Origin: Pterobdella sp. o SKG-2022
Taxonomy: Eukaryota; Annelida; Clitellata; Hirudinida; Piscicolidae
Assembly (NCBI GenBank): GCA_964035795.1
Contig: OZ038320.1
Coordinates: forward strand, 26,853,705 to 26,917,704
Length of the DNA: 64,000 nt
Direction: 5' to 3'
Under the pieces are notes generated by a model. It searched no databases and was not told where the DNA came from. It worked only from the letters and a program-made list of their open reading frames with translations. Shown in pieces: positions 13,901-28,900 of this stretch (its first letter is position 1; each line of letters opens with the position of its first letter). The translations under genes and the position numbers were made by a program.

Positions 13901-16900
13901 ATTAAATTCGACACTGAAGTTAATGGTCATTGAATATGCTCTCAGGTTTGTCCTGTAATTGAAAAAAAGAAACTTTTCATTGTTGCCTTCCTTTGATGCC
14001 GTCGCTCTATTGTTTCGCTTCAGTTTATTTCATTCCAATTTGTTTTATCATAAATCTATAAACGCTCAAAAGCCATTAATTATAAAGTTAAGGAGTTTTA
14101 TGGCGCTACAAGTCACGATAAGAGAGCTAAACACAACCCTCGGTTATGCAATTATGAATTAAAAACCACATTAACTAATGAAATATTTGCTACCACTAAA
14201 ACACATTAAAAAACCGCGTTAAAAATAAATTTCAAAGTAGACAACCCTGAAATGGGCGACAGACAGTTGATACTATTAATGCCTGGGGCTATGATGCTTA
14301 TAACCCGCACAAGTCTCTCGTTACATTCATCATCATTATAATCATCAGCTCGCTTATCATTCAATGACCATTAATGATCGAACTCAACGTAATTAAAGGG
14401 TTTTTATGCATTCCATTAACAAATTTGAGATTGGTGGCTACATCAAGACTCTTATATTTTATAATTGGTGGCTACATTAGAGTGATTATATTTGTATAAT
14501 CACTGACTGTAAAGGTTCAATTCAAAAGCAAAATCACCTAAAACTAAAAGATCTATCATAGACAAAAAACAAAGAGTTAGCTATGCATCTGAATAATAAT
14601 TCGAAAAGGGATTATATAGATAAGGTATAATGTAAGATGGTATTATGGAGATCAACTGGATTAAAATGTGTCATGACTTTGATGTTTAGGTGACGCAGGT
14701 CTAATTCAATATGATTTTGAATTAGAAGTGTGTAGGTCTTAATGCATTTTGGCCGATGCTTTCAATGATTCGTTCTAATGAATTAATTAAATCTACGAAT
14801 ATTCTTTAAATAAAATTAGCAGGTTCAGGTATAGTAGTTTAGTGGGTTGAGCAATTTATGAGTAATACAGAATTATGGTTAATACAAAAGGTATTGCAAA
14901 AAATGGATTGTCAATTAAGAGAATAATAAAGTGATTACAATGAGAATCCAATACATGGGTGAAGCAAGGGCGATGAATGATGGAAAAGTCAGAAAACCTA
15001 AGTTTTGAACTTATTAAACCTGAAAATGATATTCCAAGTATAAAAAAACTGTTTTGGCTATTGATTAGAAAATTCTTTGTATTTACTCTACTGATATAAA
15101 AATTGGTTCAAAATTTAAATTTTTTAGTGAACATGAGATACAAATTGACAAAATGATGCAGAAAATATGGGAATCAATGTAGTATTGAACTTATGTTTTA
15201 TTGGTTTGGACCGATTTTTAAATAAAAATGTACTCTTCTTATTTTTTAAATCTTTGGATTTCTCATCCGCAATCTGGTATGGTATTGCTTGTACAATATA
15301 ACCATTATTAAAAAATCATATTTCTACTCTGAATTATATATAATTTAATAATTAAATAAGAACAATGTTCAAATTGTTCATCAAAAGATAACGATAAGAA
15401 GCAAAAACAATCACTTTGAAATAGTCTAAAAACTAACATCGGAGTAATTCCAAGTGGAAAGACAATAATACAACTTTCCTTCAACTTTCATTAGCCATCG
15501 AAAACATCATCAAAATCATTACATACACACAACCTCATGAAGACAAATAAATGTTGTATTCATCGGCCAAATATGTTATTATCGGCTAACACTCGAGTGA
15601 GAAAGCTTTTTGAAAGTTTCAAGTGCCTGAGCTCAAAAGGTTAATATTAAGTTAATTGTTGCAATAACTCACATGTTTTACAACTTAGATCGATCGAATG
15701 GATGGTAATTCTCGGTGGTTGAATAACTTGGAGATGTATGAATGAATGGATGAATGAGAGATGTATGCATGGATGGATGGATGGATGGATGGGTGAGGCA
15801 TGAATGGATGGATGAATGGATAACTGAATAAGTGGATGAAAAGATGGATAAATGAAGGCTGGTTGAATGAATGAGTGGATAACAAAAGTCATTGAATGGA
15901 ATAATAGAGAAAGGGATGGTTGAATGGAGGGACAGATGGATTAAGTTATATTGGAGCTACGACATCGGTTAAGTAGTGACATTAATTTGGACATCAACAA
16001 AGATATAAATTTGAACATAAGCTTATTTGCTTTTCAGCACTTAATTCATCTCCTTGCATTGGATTGGAAAATGTAAAAGTCAACTAAAGTAAACTTGCAC
16101 AAATATTTGTTAAGTTTTTAGATGTATTTTGTATAAATAACTAAAAAAATATCAATATTTGCATAACATTTGCGACACCAGTTTGATAATGCTGGCTTTT
16201 ATATGAACTCAACGTTTAAGATCATTGTAATATTGAATCAAGAGAAAATTCAGATGATGGAAATCCTATAATGTGGCAATAAAATTGAATGAAAATAATG
16301 CATAACTGAACCTCCCACATATACTTCTGTTATGAAAAATAACACTGCCAATCTTTTCCTATATATCTCTCCAATGTGGGGTCTGTAATTTGAAGGAAGT
16401 TTTTATAGTTCAACTTTCGAATATTTAAACGCTAGGTTTTATACTCAAAGATGGGGAGCGATATAAATTTTGAAGTGTTATGTATTTTCATTATACTTTC
16501 ATTACCTTAACAATGTTATTTCCTTTTAATATTTGCCACACACTCTAGTTATTCACTTTGATGTAAGTTTAATCGCTTTATGAAGAAAAAAAAACTAGAC
16601 TTATGCTTGGTTCCATATGTGTTTTTTCTATATTTTTTTTTAGTTTATTTCATTTTAAATCTATCGATGCTAATAAAGCATACGGCAATTAAATGATGGA
16701 GAAGAATTATCATATGAAAGGCATGCTAGAGATAATGATATACTTGTAAATTATTTAATCTCCATGCTTAATGTTTTAAAAACTATTCAGTCTTTCTCAT
16801 TTGTCAGTTTTATTATAGTTTTATCGCTATAAATTTAGAATGAATCTATAATAAATATCAAAATGTCGTCAATGAACAGAGTCGAAATGTCTAAATCAAA

Positions 16901-19900
16901 AACATACCAAATAACCAAAAAATGATTTACTCTTTTATTCAACTCTGTTAATATAATTAACTGATTAATGTATTAGGGATATTTTTAGCTTTACTGCCAA
17001 CAATAAATTTAGAGTTGTTAGTATGAGAAGGAGAGACTTACGAGCTTAAGAATAACAATCACCATCTCCCACATAAATACCACCCTTAAATATGAAACTT
17101 GAAAAGCTATTCAAACACGAAATATTGTTGCAATTATCCAAGATTTTCAGCTTAAAAATGAGTTGATAAAAATTGTAAGTACTTGGTATTTCAGCATTAG
17201 ATTGATGCTCATAAGTACTAAGTAGATTGATGGATCGATGCGAGATAAGTAGGATGTTTAAAACTTAAAAATTAAATCTTTTCTCGCATATAAACATTCT
17301 TTTTCTGTATGTTTTTAGCTATTTAGATTGAAAATATTTCAAAGGGTTTCTATTCATCAATGACTTATTGCGAGTAATTAAGAAATTAGGGGGGTTTTTA
17401 TCGTGGCAACACAATTAAAATGAAGGATTTGAGAAGTTAGACGTTATCTCAAGTGAGATTTATATAAATTATTCTTTATTTATCTGACTTTTTATTTTAA
17501 ATAAACATATATGTGCAAAGGCTACTTAAGCTCTATATAAGACAGAGATTAACAAAGGAAAACTATGAGATAAATCTTTAAGAAAGATTGCTAACAAAAT
17601 TATCAAAAACACGGAAGTACATCAAATCTAATCTGTTAAAAACAGTGCTATGTTTTGTTTGGGGTAAATTAAAATTTCAAAATAGGCCCCGCAATTACTT
17701 GAGTTCACTGCCACATGTGTTCGCTGCTTCGAGCGATCTTTTATACTTTCTTATCGACAGCCTTTTCAAAAGGTGCTGATAATTATATGAACATAAACCG
17801 TTGATAAAATGTTGAAAAATTCAGTCAAAAAAAACAGAAAATTGTATTTTAAAAAATTTGTTATGTAATAATTATGGGAATATTTTGTATAAAGTATCAA
17901 ATAGTTTAAAACTTTTTCTTTGACAGACTGATATTCATTAGGGTAAATTAACACAGTAATAAATAAAAAATAAAAAATGAATACGTGCTTAAGTTGATTA
18001 GTACTATGTCGATCAAGCCATCATCACGGCATCCAATGCAATTATGTCAAAGGTAAAGTAGTCGGTATGAGCAGTATTAAGAGTGTTTGAGCAATCTAAC
18101 TTATTCTCTTGCAATAAAAGATAGTTTGTGTCTTTAAATTATCATAAAAGTGTTATTTTTAAAAGTACTTGTGAGCATTTCATTGGTATTTATATAATGC
18201 TGAGAAAAGCAACTGAGAAAAATAATAGTTACAAATTATTATGCATATAATCAACATCTTAGCCTACCAATAAAGAGGTAAAAATATAACACAAAGATGT
18301 TCAGAAGTTAACTACGAAGCTTCGATTTATATAATCATCAGGTTGAATATGATAGTTATGATACATAATGAGAGTCTAATATTGTTTTATTTAAGGATAA
18401 GCCTCATAATAACTTTTGTTGGCACCTTAAACACGCATCAATGAATTTAGCGCTGTAAAATGACCAGCTTACAGAAGTTAATTGCTCGCAGGCCAGCTGA
18501 TGTACGATTATTTTGCCTAAAAATGATCTATAATTTAACTTTTAAGTTTTTGAGGCTATATCGTTTAAAAATATATAATTTGTTATATTTACTTTTATAA
18601 TTTGATTTTTAAGTACTTTTGTGGAATTTATTCAGTTAGAAATTACAAATTAGTTTTTGTCTTCACATTTCGCACTAATTTTATTGGTTTTCTACATTTG
18701 AGTCATTTGACATGAATCTAAATTAAGCTTATTTTTGAAAATTTTGATTAAATACCTTCTATATAATTAACCTATAGTTTTGTCTTAATCAGAAATGAAA
18801 TTTTATTTAATAAAAGCACAAGTGAAAGGGCAAAGACAACAACTCAAGCAGAGGCCATGCTTGTTATGAACAGAGAGCAAGATGTTAAAGGAAATTTGCA
18901 TCAAAAACTGTCCAGGTTTTCTAAACATCTTTTGTAGATTTTTGTTAATTTGTGCCTTTGAGCTTTTGTTTGACTAGAAGTTGTGTGTATATTAGTGCAT
19001 CTTGAAGTTTGCTCCTTAGTATGAATACATTAAAAATAGCTACAATACATATATATATATGTTTGTATTGAGCCAAAATAAAGAGGTGAGATTTATTATG
19101 TTTCAACTTTCTTTGATAGGTCTAAAGGCTTGTGGAGAATTGTTAATGAAGGTTAGAGTTATGGGGTAGTGGTAACTAGACGAATGAAATCAATAACGAA
19201 ATCATGTGAAGAAACTTGTAGAACTAGTATATCCTATGTATATTATAATGAATAAAAGAACTAAATATCATTTGACAAAAAAACCGTTCTGTTCATTAAT
19301 GTTCATCATGATTAGAAAATGAAAAATATTATTAAGCTAAGAAAATAGTTTACTGTTAGAAAATACATAACTAAGGTAGTTATAAATGTAGAATATTAAC
19401 ACACATAACATACGGCACAACGGTAGAAACTAAGGTTAAAGATAGGTCAATATTTTTCTCACGCTTATCAACCACATCTCACTTATTGAAGTTCTAATGG
19501 ATGTGTGTAATGATTAACTTCATCAAATGAATGTTTGCTGCTGAAAACATTTTCAAAGATTTTTCTTTGAAGATTTTTTTGCTACTTTATTTTTAAATTA
19601 CACAAAAAATAACTAATTTAAATTATTAATTTAGAAACATTTTATGAATTATTAACTAAAATTAACTAACTGACATTACAGATAAATTAGACAATTTACC
19701 ATTGAATTCGATAGTTCTCTTCAGTTTTCTTGTAGCTACATATTTACCTGCACCATCTTCATCCATTCCCTCTTCCTCAAGGTCTCTATGCTTCTCTCCA
19801 TTTTGTTCTTCAATGTCTTCATTACTTCTATTGGCAATGTTCTTGATGTACTCTTGGTAAGCAAGAAGATGTTGGTTATGGTTTGTTATTTGTTTAGTGG

Positions 19901-22900
19901 TTTCTTGCCTATTGAAGAAGGCCAGAGTTTGTTGGTAGGTGCTATAGAGATGGGCTATTTCTTGCTGGTGATGAAGAAACAGAGCCATCAGTGACTCGTC
20001 GTTTTCATTGTTGGTTTTTTTGTTTTCTAATATTTTTTTTCGGATTGATTCTAACATTTGAAATTGCATAATCTGCTGCTGCTGGAGTCGCAACAAAACA
20101 GAATTCAAATGTTGCGTGTTTATGTCTGGAAGTTTGTCCTGTTTTAAAAACTCATTTTTACTCGAACTAAAATCATTATTCTCATGCTCACAATCTTCCA
20201 CATCTGTTTCTGGGTCTTCATCTCGGTTATTATTTTTTGTATGTTCGTTTGAGTTTTCGTCACTTTCTTCATTCGAAGCAGGGTTTTTTTGATCTTGCGG
20301 GTCTTCACACATGTGAGGTTGCAAATTATTTTTCAAAACTTTGAAATCATTTTTAGACTCGATGTTAGCGGTCACTTGTTGGTCATTGTACTGCCTTATC
20401 AAACGAGATTTCATAGTATTTTTATCTGAATTTTTAATTTCTTCTGTTGATATATCATTGCTGTTTTGATCACTATTTTGAGTGTTAAAAACCATTTGAT
20501 GTTGGAGTGAGTTTCCTTGTTTAACCCCGTTTAAAAGAGAAGTGTTAGGCTTGATGAGGTTAAGTACCATTAGTGGATTATCATTAGGATTTCTATCAGT
20601 TTTATTATTTTTTAATTTGTTTTTATTGTAGTTGTCTTTAGTATTCAGACCAAATAAATTATCAATTCTGTTTGCTTTAATACTTTCGGTGTTACCTTTA
20701 ATCGTGTATTCATCCCCATCGTCCGCATCATTGTCGTTTTTGGGAGCTTTATCGTCTGTACCTTTTGTCTCAGCAATTTTCCCATTACCATTATCTGACA
20801 AGTTGTTGCCATCGTCATTTCCATTATAATAATACACATTATTATGATCGTCTTTGAAACCTTCATCAGATCCATTGTTGAAAACATTATTTGTGTTTCT
20901 ATCAGGAGAGTTGTTGTTGTTTTTATTGTTATATAACGTGTGATCAGTCACGTCACCAACTTCTTCGGTCCTCTCAATCATTTTATCGTTCATTTTGTCA
21001 TATTTTTTACTAAGGTTAAGGTTGCTAGTGATTGAACTAGTCAAAAAGATGTTTTTTCCGGCTGTATGCATTATGTTGTCGATACTAATAGTTTTGGAGT
21101 TTTTGGCTTGAAAAGTTTGTAAGTTTTGATTCTTCGGAGAAGGCGCGTTTTGATTGGTTAAACGTCGGTCATAATTGGATAGGTTTTCTGCCGGTTGGGT
21201 ATCTGGAAAAGAGTAAAAAGAAATAATTTATAATTAAGAAAACGCAGTTGTTAAAAGTCACAATAAGATTTATGAGATTCATAGAAATCTATTTCAATAA
21301 CAAAAATTAACGCTTGAAGATATCCATGAATTAAAAAGTAAAAATTTTAATTAAAGTACATTTTTTTTGTTTGACATTTAAAAGTCAAAAACGATTTTAG
21401 TGTTGAGGTTAAAAGCGTGGTAATGGTTTTTGCCTTACTAACTGCAAGGCCATAAATCGTACACAGGGTGTGAACCAAAAAATTAAATAAGCATTAAGCA
21501 GACGTCACGAGTTGGAGTGATACTAATCGACAACACGATACTTAAACTAGATTTTAAATTTTGAGAACTTCAGCTGATTAAATTTAATTTTGGAAGTTTG
21601 ATCCAAAACATGATGACTTTTGCTTCTATAACAGTTGATTCAATAAAAAGTTGCAAATGCAAAAAATTAATTCAGAGTAAACATTTATAAGAAGCACAAA
21701 CGACATGGCTTCAAAGTGAAGTTTCGGATTGTGTGACGTTTCGAATACAAAGCAAACAACACTTGTATAATATGCATTCAAATATTGAAACTGCTTTGGT
21801 GAGTTTTTTTAAAAAAATACTTTTCATGTACACTATTAATTATAAAATAATAGAACATATAATATATTTTTTGATAAATATTATATCTTTGAATTCAAAA
21901 TAAAACATTTTTAGAAATTCAAAAACTCTACAAGTGCTCCAAGCCTCCGATACATTGATTTGCAAACAGTGCTTAACAAAAGTTAACTGACCATTGTTGG
22001 TCAGTTAACTTTTCACTTTTGTTTCTTTTATTTCACTCTACTTATTTGAGTCATACTTTTTTGTTCACAAAAAGGTGAAAATTTATAGAGGAATTAAAAT
22101 TAATGGTGACACAATTATATGAATAAAAAGCTATATTCATGGAGTATATGGAATAAAAATTAATCAACAGTAACCAAAAAGGCGAAACTTTATAAATAAA
22201 TTAGAGTTTATTGGTTATATTTAAATCAACTTCAAACAAAAGTAACCAAAAAAAGTGAAATCTCAGAAAAATTAAAACCCATAAAAAATACATGAGTAAG
22301 ATTTGACCAACAGTGGCCACAGCACCCATGCAAGCAAGGAGCACAGAGTTAATGGACAAGATGGCCACATAAATTAAACGCACGAGTCGCTTGAATGAAT
22401 AACGAGTTTTTGATGCACTTTTCCACCCTTTTCTGTCCATATATCCATCCGTTTAACTGGTCGTTCGCTTATCAATATGTGCTTTATTTTATGGTTTTTG
22501 TACTCAATTTTATACCTCGAAAAGTATGCTTAATTATTTAATATTTTTATACTTGTATAAAAAAATAACTTGAAACTAGGTTTTTATGAAATATGTTTTT
22601 AAAATTCCATCTGGTCCATTAAAATGCAAAACTCTTCCCATGTTTTCATAATCCCCTCTCATTAATCATTCACCAAATGTATTATAACTTCCGAATCAAA
22701 TAATTTTCAGCAGCACATGTAATTTATTCAACTGGTTGGTGTACATTGAATAGCAATGCCAGTGTTTCTAGTGTATAGAATACTTTGAAGATTTATACTT
22801 TCAATAATTCTTCAAGATTTAATCAATGTTTTGTAATGAAATGACAATAACTTTAATCACTCTCATCCCTTCTGACCCGTGATGTCGTGAAAGTTTTATA

Positions 22901-25900
22901 CTTTAATTAAGCTGCGTTTTGTTTTAATGATGATTAACTTCATCTTGCTTTTTATTATCAATAAAATCGGTAGTTTTACACCTATTTAATTTAACGTTAT
23001 ACTTATTCTAAAAGCCTATCTTGCTATGGGTTTTTCTAAAAACAGAATGTAGAATTTAAAGCTATTAAATCAAATCGATGATAAAAACAACATTCTTTTG
23101 AACATTGTAGACTGAAGATTATCATGAAGCGTTGAAAAGCACAGCTAATAACCAATGTAGCAATATTTCTTATTTTTCTTCATCAACAATCGAAGATTTT
23201 AAAACAATGGATTAAATTTGTTGAACATACTAACTTCAAATGCTTTAAATGTTTATGAAAAAGACCAAGATTAATTCTCTATCATACATTATACAAACTC
23301 CAACTTACTTAATAAAATAGAGTTTTTAAATTTGTTTTTTAAAGGACCACCCTATTGAAATGCTTCTCATATTCAAGCTCTTCTTTTGTGCGATGCTTTT
23401 GCGATTGGTAGCAATTAGATACATAAATAATATGATGTCAAAACAGCGTATTATTGCTTCAATACTATTAAACTCTCAATCAAAACATATTTTCACATTT
23501 TCTGTGCATTTTAAACGAGTTTGTGTTAAATATGTTTTATAGAATCGTATGAATATTGAAAAGTGAATATAGTGAATTTTTTGTTTAATTTTATGTTATT
23601 GAAACTATTTTTTTAGGGTTATATAAGCTTATTTTCAACTTTTAAAATATTTTGGAAATATTGATAAAAAAGATATATAAGATGTTTCTAAATAAAGCTA
23701 TATAACACGGTATCTGATTTAGTTATCATTATTTTTCACATATACCCACACCCATTCATTCTGTGTGCAACGTTTCAGCGAATATTTTGCAGATTAGCAA
23801 ATAAAATCGCGATTCGCAATATTTTAACACTATTCAAATTAAATTAATGCAGATATCATTTTTATAAAACGATAAAAATTAATAGAACGAGAGTTTCAAA
23901 TGATTTATCGAATTCTTTTTTGAGCTCTAATGCAATAGAATAACCTCAAAATTGTATAGATTTTTAAGTATCTTCTTTTATGTAGCGTATAAATGCTACT
24001 TGTAATATATCACTTTGAAGAATAATATATAAAACACAATTATATAAATTCTGTAAACATTGAAAACTTGATCATAACAAAATAGTGCGACGGAGTTCAA
24101 ATTTGATTGCTTATATATGCTTCTATTATATTTTTTGTTCTTTTGTTGCTTATATTACCTGTCCTGTCAAACCTTTACTATCTGTATTCTCTTTATTGTA
24201 TTCATTTTTAAACTAGGCAACCTTTTAATGTCAAGTTCGCATATTGCGCATGTCTGATATTCATGTTTTATCTGATCGATGAGTTTATTAAATCTTCATC
24301 AAGTACATGTAGTTTGATTAAGTTTATAACTTAATTTTTTCCCTTAATTCAATTGAATAATTAATTGATTAAAAAGCCTAGTATTTGAATATAACTTCAT
24401 TAAAGTATTAAAGCTCTTTGTTATATTTGAAACTTCATGTGCTCAAGGTAGCTTGGAAATTATTACTGAAATTTGTTCAATTATTAACATGAAGAATATA
24501 CGTCTATCGGTCCTAATTGATAACTTTGCACACGCTAACTGTGACCATCTTAAAACTCATCTATCAAAAGGCCCTAGCATTTAAAAGTAATCTGGATTTT
24601 CCCTGAATACATAAAACTGCGCAATATATTCGTCTTCTATAGTATTTTATCTTCTAAGGGGATAATATAAAACCTCTTTTTTTAATATTTAATGATCATA
24701 TGTCCAGATTTTAAACAACTTTATTTGATAACTCGACCATAAACACAATTATTGCTATCTCCTTGTAACATAGTTATTTAAAATATATCGATCTTCGCTA
24801 ATTCTATAATCAAAAATGGTCATTGCTAAAATCTGCCAATATCGTGGCAGTGAAATCAAATGAATAATGTATTCCACATTTTGTTGAATGTTTTTTATAT
24901 AATAAAAATATGCATATGTAAAGCGGTCGCTTAGGTGTATAGCGTGTTATAGAGTGCAAGTTTTAGTGGTGTTCTTTAGATTGTCATCGAATTTAATTGA
25001 TCTATCGTATCAGTTGGTATTCGCTGCGTTGGTCATAAAAACCAATGGGATTGTTAGAATTATATTACTGTCACAAATACTGCTTGAATAAAATTATTAT
25101 TAAAATATTTTTATGTCAAAGTATTTTTATTGGTCCTATACTTGAGATTAATTTGCTATAAACTCTCTATAAACTAAAAATCGTGTGAACAATAAAACTA
25201 ATAAATTTGTACCTCATATAAACACTGTTATAATCTGACTTCACATTTAAGTCTAAGACGCCACAAATGTTATATAAAATCGCCTAAATTTGAAGAATGT
25301 ATACATTGAAAATACTCATGACTAAAATGGATACTATAAAACTAAGCATTAATAATTATATGCCGATAAATCATTGTTGTTATTAAAAGCCTTGCTACGA
25401 TTATGTATAAAACATACACTGGCCTTATAGAGTGATTTCAGTCTATTGTTTTATGTTGTTTTAATATCATATTCTTATGGAAACATTTTAGTTGATCTTT
25501 TTATATTGATATTTAGTTTTATTTCATTGTAAAGTTTATTCAAAGTTTCTAACCAACATTGTATAAGGTTCCAAGTTTATGAGTGTTTAAAAACACTTTT
25601 TTTATAGTTTTAATTATTTTATCTACAATTGATCTATAAATCAAGGAATGTTATGAATATGTTCTGATAAGGAACAAATCATTGAAGTAATTATCAAAGT
25701 CTGTTGTCTTAAATCATAATTGAAAAAACTTATTTTGTGTAGTTTGTTTTATCAACACAAAATGTTTCCCTTATTCAGAGGTCAATTTTATTAGATTAAA
25801 TATGAAAGTAGAATCAAAGTCTTAGTATCATCTTAAAAATGCCTTCAACTGTTTGAAAGAGCTCAAAAAATTAAGCGTAATATAACAAAAAATAATTATG

Positions 25901-28900
25901 TTGAAAAAAAATCTTTGGTAGATCATAACTTGATTTGAAAACATGTATTAAAACATAGTTCTTCTTATATTATTTTAACATAAAATTAATATAGCATTTT
26001 TGACCAAGATTTTTAATAGAGATATTATTGCTGATAGGAACAACAATGCGCTCTGAATCGCGCTTATCATATTTTCAGGGCGCCAACACACTAAATACTC
26101 TGTTATTAGAAAAACCAAAGATAAACAATAACGACTAATTTTTTTCAAAAAAATTATCCTTTCAATATTATGCTTTGATTTTTAACTATTAAACATCATA
26201 TTATGGTAGAATTCTGTTTAATGTTAATATGATTAATGGCTTATTAAGATATTCCAGTATAAATAGCAGACTTATCAAATGTTAACAGATTATTGATAAA
26301 AGTTCTGCAGCTGGAATTTTTCCAATCAAAACTTTCCTGGTAGTGTTTAATTTCAATTAATATAGAGCTCTACGGGAGTTATTGAAACCATATAACAACA
26401 TCTATTAGCATCGCTTGTATCATTAGTAAGTAGTTACCTACTGAATAATTTTTCAAGTATTTAAAACAATAATTAACTCATTATTATTTATTAATCAAAG
26501 GACTTATATTTCAATACGAGTGATGATAGACTGCCGAGGAATGAGATAAGCTAACTGATAAAAGAAACAGCTATAATGAAGAAAAAGGTTTCTTATGAAA
26601 ATGAGTCTCCTAAACCATTTGCCACAATTCAACCTAGTTTCCATTCAACATCTATTTCAGAAACTTTCAATCAATAATTTTTATATTACACTATTTTACC
26701 GATTAATATCCTTTATCATTTTATTTAATTTTTGAAAAAAAAATTTTTTTTAATGTTTTTATTTTTTTGAAACTAAAATAAAAATACAGCAAATATTAAA
26801 TACAACATGAATAATTTAAACTGGCTGGAACGATTGCCAACACACAATTGTGTTAAACATAAAATTTGTATCCTTGTTATCAATATAACCGGCCTTGCAC
26901 TCCAACATTATTTCGATCGTTATAGTAGTATACATTTTTGGCAGCTTATTCTGATATGCCTAATAATCAGCTTGTCTGTTTCATTTCAAAACTTTCGCGA
27001 CTATGTAAGTACAGGCATTTAAAATCGTTTGAGATTAGTAACTGGTATTCAGTAAAAAAGAATTTATTTATTTGTCTCTTAATAAGTAAAGTATTTAATT
27101 TCGAACTTAGCTTGAACTATTTATAAAGAATGAGTAAAAACAGTTATTTTTAAAGATTAAAAATTACACACACGATATTTATGTGAATGTGTTTATGCCA
27201 AAGTCCCGTCGTTAAGGCCTTATCAGATGCATTCATTGATAATTTGTTGGCTGGTGACTCTAACCATGCCTTCCTAACGACTCAAACAACCTCATAAACC
27301 ACGCTCAGCCAATTGACACTTGACGTTTTGTTACAAGCTTTTTCATTGATGTTTAAACACTTCCAATGCACAATTTCCTTGAACTGAACTCCAGTAATAT
27401 AAACTGGAAGTTTGAACTCCAACAAAGACCCTAAAAGACAGAGATATGTTAGTATATTTGATTAAGACTAATTTTTATCTGGTTATAGATTATATTGGTA
27501 TAGATACTTCAAAGACTAGCATCGGATATTGATTAATTATAATCATTGTTTACACTGAAACCGTACATATCCATCGACTCCAATTGATGTTTTAAGTAAT
27601 GAGTTTTGGCTTTGCAGTGGATACAAGATGAAACATAGAATCAATTTTGTAAAATTTTCTGTCATAAAGTTTTTACATATTTATGTTACATCTCCCATAT
27701 AGATACAGAATTGAAAAATATATTTTAACTAAGATATTTTTAGAGTGATTTGAAGGAATTTTTAAACAATAAATTCTTCCGTTAGGTATTGAAGTTTTAT
27801 CGTTAATTGTTTGTTGAAATGGTATGATAGGTGCATGGACGGTTCATCTCACTGAGACTCAACTTTTTCTACACCAACTGTTTATCATCAAAAAATTTTT
27901 TCCTGCAGAAGAATGAGAAACTAAATAAGAAATTTGTAACATCACTTAATCGTTAACAAAACGCGTGTGTAATTCCTTTTAAAACGTTTCTGATTTATCC
28001 AAGTATCACAGCCAGAGCATGCACCCATCACTCCAGCAGACAACTTCTTACAATTGTTCTTCAATGAATTATTTTTCATGCAAACAAATTTTTGAGAAAA
28101 CCTAAAAATACACACACACAATGACAAAAATCACAACTGCAAACATTAGCAATTGATTTGTCAATAAGAGGTATTAAGAAAGATTTAATGCTTCATATAC
28201 ACAACCTTTGAACTCTTTGAGTTTTAACTAATTTGTGGTGTCCTCTGTATCAGATTTTCATGTTAACTGTAATTCAATATCAAACATTTCAGAATTGAGA
28301 CTTCAATCATTATATAGATTACAAACTTTACATACAAGATGTCTTAAAAGGATAATTTGTATGCTAATGGATTAGGTTGACTTTAAAAAGATTTCTTAAT
28401 AGCGTAGTTTCTAAATGCTGAAAATTATTCTAATTCTATTTAAACATTTTAAAATAAAAAACCAAAATGATCCAGCTTTTTCAATTGCTGATTGCTGTAT
28501 CTATAAATCCTTTAATTCCTAGCAATTTTTCGAAACATACCTTTTAAATCTAGCAAGCATGCGCTGATATTTGACGAATCCTTGAGCAATTGTCTTGTGA
28601 TTTATGAACGGAAATTATATAGCAATTAATTCGCTTTAACACTGTTGCAGCAGAAGAAGCATTGATAAAAGGCCTCAAAAAACCTTTTTATTTTTTGACT
28701 TTACCCACATAAATATTTGAATTCAAGTATCGAAGTTTCACAACGAAATGTAACAAGTTATAATTTACATAAAGTATTTTCAAAACACTTGAGTCACTTT
28801 ATGATCGATAGCTCAACAATACACTGTTGATATGATTAAAAGAAAAGCGCATTAAAAGTGGTTTGAACATTTGAAACTTAAGAGGTACACAAAAATTATC

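Noticed and set aside
15647..15892. Minus-strand frames with repeated His-Pro-Ser-Ile
   Set aside because: Direct product of the GGAT/GAAT microsatellite.
20632..20887. Plus- and minus-strand frames inside Spalt exon 2
   Set aside because: Shadows of the Asn/Asp-rich coding exon in other frames.
26807..27126. Two overlapping plus-strand frames of 60-70 residues in Spalt intron 1
   Set aside because: No domain, no splice context, typical length for random frames at this composition.
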